Source: an uncultured Pirellulales bacterium (GTDB lineage Bacteria; Planctomycetota; Planctomycetia; Pirellulales; Lacipirellulaceae). Taken from it: a stretch of DNA of 16,885 nt. Each line of letters starts with the position of its first letter. Within the stretch, counting starts at the first letter, position 1. Below, piece by piece: positions 14,402 through 16,885 of the stretch. The notes below the pieces were generated by a model. The model saw nothing but the letters and a program-made list of their open reading frames with translations, had not been told where the DNA came from and ran no database searches. The stretch spans positions 2,542 to 19,426 of the forward strand of contig CAMYJY010000051.1 of the NCBI GenBank assembly GCA_947258835.1. The letters are read 5' to 3'. Both the position numbers and the translations under genes were made by a program.

Positions 14402-14518
14402 GAGGAGGGGGGAGGCGGCAGTTGTCGTAAGGTATGCGGGTATTGAGGCACGAACGGGGAAACCCTGACACTGGTCTATCCCGAAACCTAGAGGGAAACT
14501 GTTCCTCCCCTACTCGAC
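14402..14518 (+). ncRNA. group II intron domain VI with branch point
   Basis: GAG (14402-14404) pairs with CTC (14513-14515), leaving A14512 in TACTC bulged as the branch point. Above this GGGGAGG (14409-14415) and CAGTT (14419-14423) pair with AACTG and CCTCCCC (14497-14510). The inner part is unusually long, about 70 nt. The intron ends AC at 14518. Confidence 0.75.
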
Positions 14519-14600
14519 TGTCCTTCGTGGTCATCCCTTTTGTCACCTGCTGTTAACCTGAAACATTAAATATAAGTCCAAGCAAGAATTTTGGTTGCGG

Positions 14601-15176
14601 CTACGCCGCGCTGGGCTCTTCGTACTTTTTCCGTTTGGCGCGAGCCAGGTAGGCTGCGCCAATTAACACCACCAGCAGGTGCACGGAAACAATTTCGAAT
14701 GGGAACAAGTAGCCTGCGGCCGCGGGGTCGTCTACCCGCAAACCGACTAAACCCATGCCGATGGGGGTTGCTGTGGGGGGGACTACCAGGGTTTCTGCCT
14801 CGCCGCGGTCCAGGCCTTGCCAGGCGGGAATGCTCAGGGCCGCGGCGATCAAGACGCCCAGCAAGGCCCCGCCCACCAAAAGTCCCTTGAGCCGATCTCC
14901 GACGGCGACTTTCATGGTCACAAAGCGTTCTTGCGAGGTGAGCATGACGCCGAACACGAGCAGCACCAACGTGCCGCCCACGTAGATCATCAGCTGCATG
15001 GCTCCCACAAATTCGGCCCCGGCCAAAAAAAATAGGCTGGCCGTGGCCGCCAACGACAGCACCAGGTAAAAGGCCATCCGGACAATATTTTGAGAGCAGA
15101 GAACCGCTACTGCAAATCCGCAGGCGAGGCCGCTGAAGAGCAAAAAGAAAAATGAAGGCCAGTAGATACTTGCCAT
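14601..15176 (-). CDS. nuoJ: NADH-quinone oxidoreductase subunit J
   Basis: NuoJ is a membrane-arm subunit of respiratory complex I that helps couple quinone reduction to proton transfer. The 191 residues hold five hydrophobic helices. The conserved segment is GAEFVGAMQLMIYVGGTLVL (53-72), including the glutamate and the pi-bulge helix typical of NuoJ. A longer loop of about 40 residues (WQGLDRGEAETLVVPPTATP and on) precedes the last helix. It starts two bases after the nuoH stop, with GGAGGAAGG before the ATG, so it is co-translated with NuoH. No nuoI lies between them, and nuoK does not follow: the intron 3' end is about 80 bases beyond the stop. Confidence 0.94.
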   Translation of the reverse strand: MASIYWPSFFFLLFSGLACGFAVAVLCSQNIVRMAFYLVLSLAATASLFFLAGAEFVGAMQLMIYVGGTLVLLVFGVMLTSQERFVTMKVAVGDRLKGLLVGGALLGVLIAAALSIPAWQGLDRGEAETLVVPPTATPIGMGLVGLRVDDPAAAGYLFPFEIVSVHLLVVLIGAAYLARAKRKKYEEPSAA

Positions 15177-15178
15177 GC

Positions 15179-16333
15179 TTACCGCCTTCCTCCGCCCAGA
15201 ATCAAGAGCATGTCAAAAAAGCTTTGGTGGGGAAATTGATAGTGCCAGCAGGTGGCGCCCAAAAACATGACCGCGGCTATGGGCGTGCAGTACTTCAGGC
15301 AGACCGCCATCACCTGATCAATCCGCAGGCGGGGGAGTGTCCAGCGGATCCAGATCATCACGCAGACGCCGAGCGTCCCCTTGAGCAGGACATTTGCCAA
15401 GCCGAGCGCTTGGGCCAACCCCCAGCCGAGGCTGCCGGCTTCCCCACTCAGGTTCATGAGAGAGGTCAAGGGGATGGGGCCATGCCAGCCGCCTAAGAAG
15501 AGGATCGCGGCCAGGATGCTCACGGAAAACATGGAGCCGTACTCAGCCATAAAGAAAAAGCTCCAGCGGAGGCCGGAGTATTCCGTATGGAAGCCGCCCA
15601 CCAGCTCACTTTCCGCTTCTGCCAGGTCAAAGGGGGCGCGATTGACACTGGCTGTGGCGCAGGTGAAGTACACCCAAAAAGTAATCAACGTAAAGGGGTC
15701 GTGAAAGACCAACCACTGGGTGAACCAGCCGGCCTGCAGGTCACCGATCACGACCAGATCCATAGAACCGGCGATCATGACGGGGACCACCACGCACAGG
15801 CCCAGCGGGACCTCGTAGCTCACCACCTGCGCCGCTTCCCGCATGGCACCAAACAGAGACCACTTGGAAGCCGAGGAGTAACCGGCCAAGATCACGCCAA
15901 ACACCTCCAGACCCAGCACGGCCAGCACGAAGAAGACGCCCACATTGAGATGTTGGGCAATCCAGGGATAGGCCCCGCCGGCAAAGGGGATCGCGATAAA
16001 GGCGGAGATCGCTGCACAAAAGCTGACGTAGGGGGCGATCTTAAACAGCAGACGGTCGGCCCCCGCGGGCATGAGGTCCTCTTTGGTGAGCAGTTTTAGT
16101 CCATCGGCCAGCGTCTGCAGCCAACCAAACTTACCGCCTACGCGGGTGGGGCCTAAGCGATCTTGAATTCGTCCCGAGATCTTCCGCTCCAGCCAAATAA
16201 AGAGCAGCGCGGCAACGGCCACCAGGCTCAGCAGCAGCCCGACATGGACCAGTCCCACCAGGGCAGCGGCCAGCCATGGCCAGGGGCACACAGCAACGCC
16301 AAAAATTTCCAACTCGGACAGAAACTGGGCCAC
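15179..16333 (-). CDS. nuoH: NADH-quinone oxidoreductase subunit H
   Basis: NuoH forms the quinone-entry site at the base of the complex I membrane arm. I start it at the GTG at 16333 (384 residues), with GAGGAA about nine bases upstream; the frame runs on to a TTG at 16414, adding 27 residues of poor fit. Landmarks are ERKISGRIQDRLGPTRVGG (from 49), DGLKLLTKED, and NRAPFDLAEAESELVGGFHT (from 231), with about eight to nine membrane helices. It is longer than the E. coli protein (325) because of an N-terminal extension and a longer C-terminal helix pair. It heads the pair nuoH-nuoJ; upstream lies a spacer with the 25-bp repeat and hairpin. The electron acceptor is probably menaquinone, given the mqn genes nearby. 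Confidence 0.95.
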   Translation of the reverse strand: MAQFLSELEIFGVAVCPWPWLAAALVGLVHVGLLLSLVAVAALLFIWLERKISGRIQDRLGPTRVGGKFGWLQTLADGLKLLTKEDLMPAGADRLLFKIAPYVSFCAAISAFIAIPFAGGAYPWIAQHLNVGVFFVLAVLGLEVFGVILAGYSSASKWSLFGAMREAAQVVSYEVPLGLCVVVPVMIAGSMDLVVIGDLQAGWFTQWLVFHDPFTLITFWVYFTCATASVNRAPFDLAEAESELVGGFHTEYSGLRWSFFFMAEYGSMFSVSILAAILFLGGWHGPIPLTSLMNLSGEAGSLGWGLAQALGLANVLLKGTLGVCVMIWIRWTLPRLRIDQVMAVCLKYCTPIAAVMFLGATCWHYQFPHQSFFDMLLILGGGRR

Positions 16334-16403
16334 GTAGGGTTCTTCCTCTAACCAGCAGGGGTGGGGCGGGGCGGCATAGCTTGCCCCCGGCCTGAACGGG
16401 GGG

Positions 16404-16428
16404 CCGCCAGCCAATGCGAGCTACCGCT
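16404..16428 (-). repeat. 25-bp dispersed repeat, copy 2
   Basis: It differs from 6567-6591 by one base (A for G on the plus strand at 16423). It has the same orientation relative to the downstream operon, and lies about 70 bases before the chosen nuoH start. Confidence 0.75.
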
Positions 16429-16512
16429 CGGAAAGCATTTGCTCGCTCCCGTTGGTCGCTTCACTGCGCACAAGGACTGTAGGATCTACCGTTGGCAGCA
16501 CGGGAGCCACAG

Positions 16513-16551
16513 CCGAAATATCGCACAAGGGCCTAAAACTGTACAGCCCTG
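16513..16551 (-). promoter_or_regulatory. hairpin element upstream of nuoH, copy 2
   Basis: AGGGC, 13 bases, GCCCT (16528-16550), with AACTGT in the loop and CCGA at the same 15-base offset as the copy at 6662-6700. In this copy the loop also contains CTGTACAG, a perfect 8-base palindrome. It lies about 195 bases before the nuoH GTG. Confidence 0.45.
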
Positions 16552-16672
16552 GAGGCAAAAAGCGGGGGGCCTGGCGGTTGGCAGTTTTCTCGAATTTGCG
16601 ATACCATGGCGTGTACGCGTATCATTCACCCGCCGACCACAAAATGGTCTTGGATCTGCAGGCAGTATCTCC

Positions 16673-16885
16673 GTGACTTCTCTTGCCCTAGTGGTTGTGG
16701 GTCTTTTGGGTAGCCTTGCCGTGGGGCAAGCGGTGCTGGTGCTGGGTTTTTCCCGTGTCTTGTGGCGTCGGCCCCGGCCACTACTGAGCGACGAACACGT
16801 GCCGGTCGGGTTGGTGATTTTGTGCCTGCGGGGTAGCGATCCCTTTTTGCTCCAGTGTCTGGACGGGTTGGTGCGGCAAGATTAC
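16673..16885 (+). CDS. glycosyltransferase family 2-like protein, N-terminal part
   Basis: The window ends after 71 codons. Starting at the GTG at 16673, the protein begins with a hydrophobic helix (TSLALVVVGLLGSLAVGQAV and on), then a basic stretch WRRPRP, then VPVGLVILCLRGSDPFLLQC and LDGLVRQDY. The V-x-L-V-I-L-C-L-R-G-x-D-P-F-L pattern followed by L-x-x-Q-D-Y is the first beta-alpha unit of a GT-A glycosyltransferase (family 2), and the ILCLRG form is typical of planctomycete members. It would be membrane-anchored with the catalytic domain in the cytoplasm. The acceptor and sugar are unknown. No strong ribosome site is seen; the start is the first suitable codon in frame. Confidence 0.7.
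   Translation, partial: MTSLALVVVGLLGSLAVGQAVLVLGFSRVLWRRPRPLLSDEHVPVGLVILCLRGSDPFLLQCLDGLVRQDY

Larger units (their letters stand above)
9971..14518 (+). mobile_element. group II intron, split by a serine-recombinase element
   Basis: The 3' end is well supported. Domain V is at 14369-14401, domain VI at 14402-14518 has a bulged branch-point A at 14512, and the end AC at 14517-14518 lies 7 nt from that A. The 5' end is placed at GTGTCG (9971) to match the GUGYG rule; GTGCCC at 10001 is the alternative. Without the 2629-bp insert the intron would be about 1.9 kb, normal for one with an ORF. The 3' exon side starts about 80 bases beyond the nuoJ stop, on the opposite strand, so the intron sits in the downstream flank of nuoJ rather than in a gene. 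Exon-binding sites were not resolved. Confidence 0.8.
16334..16672. other. divergent spacer between nuoH and glycosyltransferase
   Basis: It has no gene. It holds the 25-bp repeat copy (16404-16428) and the hairpin element copy (16513-16551). A very weak promoter candidate for the plus-strand gene is TTGGCA (from about 16577), then 16 bases, then GATACCAT. Confidence 0.55.

Noticed and set aside
13354..14451. 365-codon open frame on the minus strand
   Set aside because: It is fully antisense to the RT C-terminal part, which has clear family motifs; the translation has no recognisable domain.
6931..14582. ATAAGTCCAA present at 6931-6940 and 14573-14582
   Set aside because: A 10-base match within 17 kb is expected many times by chance, and the surrounding bases do not agree.

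Overview
The window looks like chromosome from a planctomycete, probably of the Pirellula/Thermogutta type. The reasons are moderately GC-rich DNA, a futalosine-route menaquinone locus, a nuoH-nuoJ pair with no nuoI between them, a short zinc-ribbon protein with a strong Shine-Dalgarno, and a glycosyltransferase start with an N-terminal membrane segment and an ILCLRG motif. The phylum call is an inference from gene content; there is no rRNA here.

Left part (1-6700), minus strand. A tightly packed run reads from right to left: an unrecognised membrane-anchored protein, an ABC ATPase (ATGA overlap), a 12-helix ABC permease (TAATG overlap), then mqnA and mqnC of menaquinone biosynthesis. After a gap with heptamer repeats comes a NatA-like ABC ATPase whose permease partner would lie beyond the window. 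Middle part (6700-9960): a 73-residue zinc-ribbon protein (+), aroA (-) converging on it, and a DUF3127-type OB-fold protein (+) that ends in an SSB-like acidic tip (DDEVPF). The spacers hold hairpins, heptamer repeats and a perfect 25-bp inverted repeat of the ATTCCC-N8-GGGAAT type.

Centre-right (about 9971-14518) is a nested mobile structure. A group II intron, with clear domain V and VI and an encoded reverse transcriptase/maturase, is split in the conserved RT motif LGIPTV by a 2629-bp element. That element carries a large serine recombinase, a small overlapping ORF and a DUF5372-like ORF, and an identical 8-bp core CCGACGGT lies at both ends. Precise removal restores the RT frame. The RT has also lost an in-frame block containing the motif-A catalytic aspartate, so the intron is probably dead as an autonomous element even without the insertion. 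In a circularised form of the element, the recombinase frame would run across the joined att site into the DUF5372-like frame.

Right part (14601-16885): nuoJ and nuoH (-), subunits of complex I, which in such bacteria reduces the menaquinone made through the mqn genes. Divergent from them is the start of a glycosyltransferase (+), cut by the window edge. The spacers upstream of nuoH and of the ABC/mqn operon share a 25-bp repeat and a similar 23-nt hairpin in the same order, a possible common leader element or dispersed repeat.
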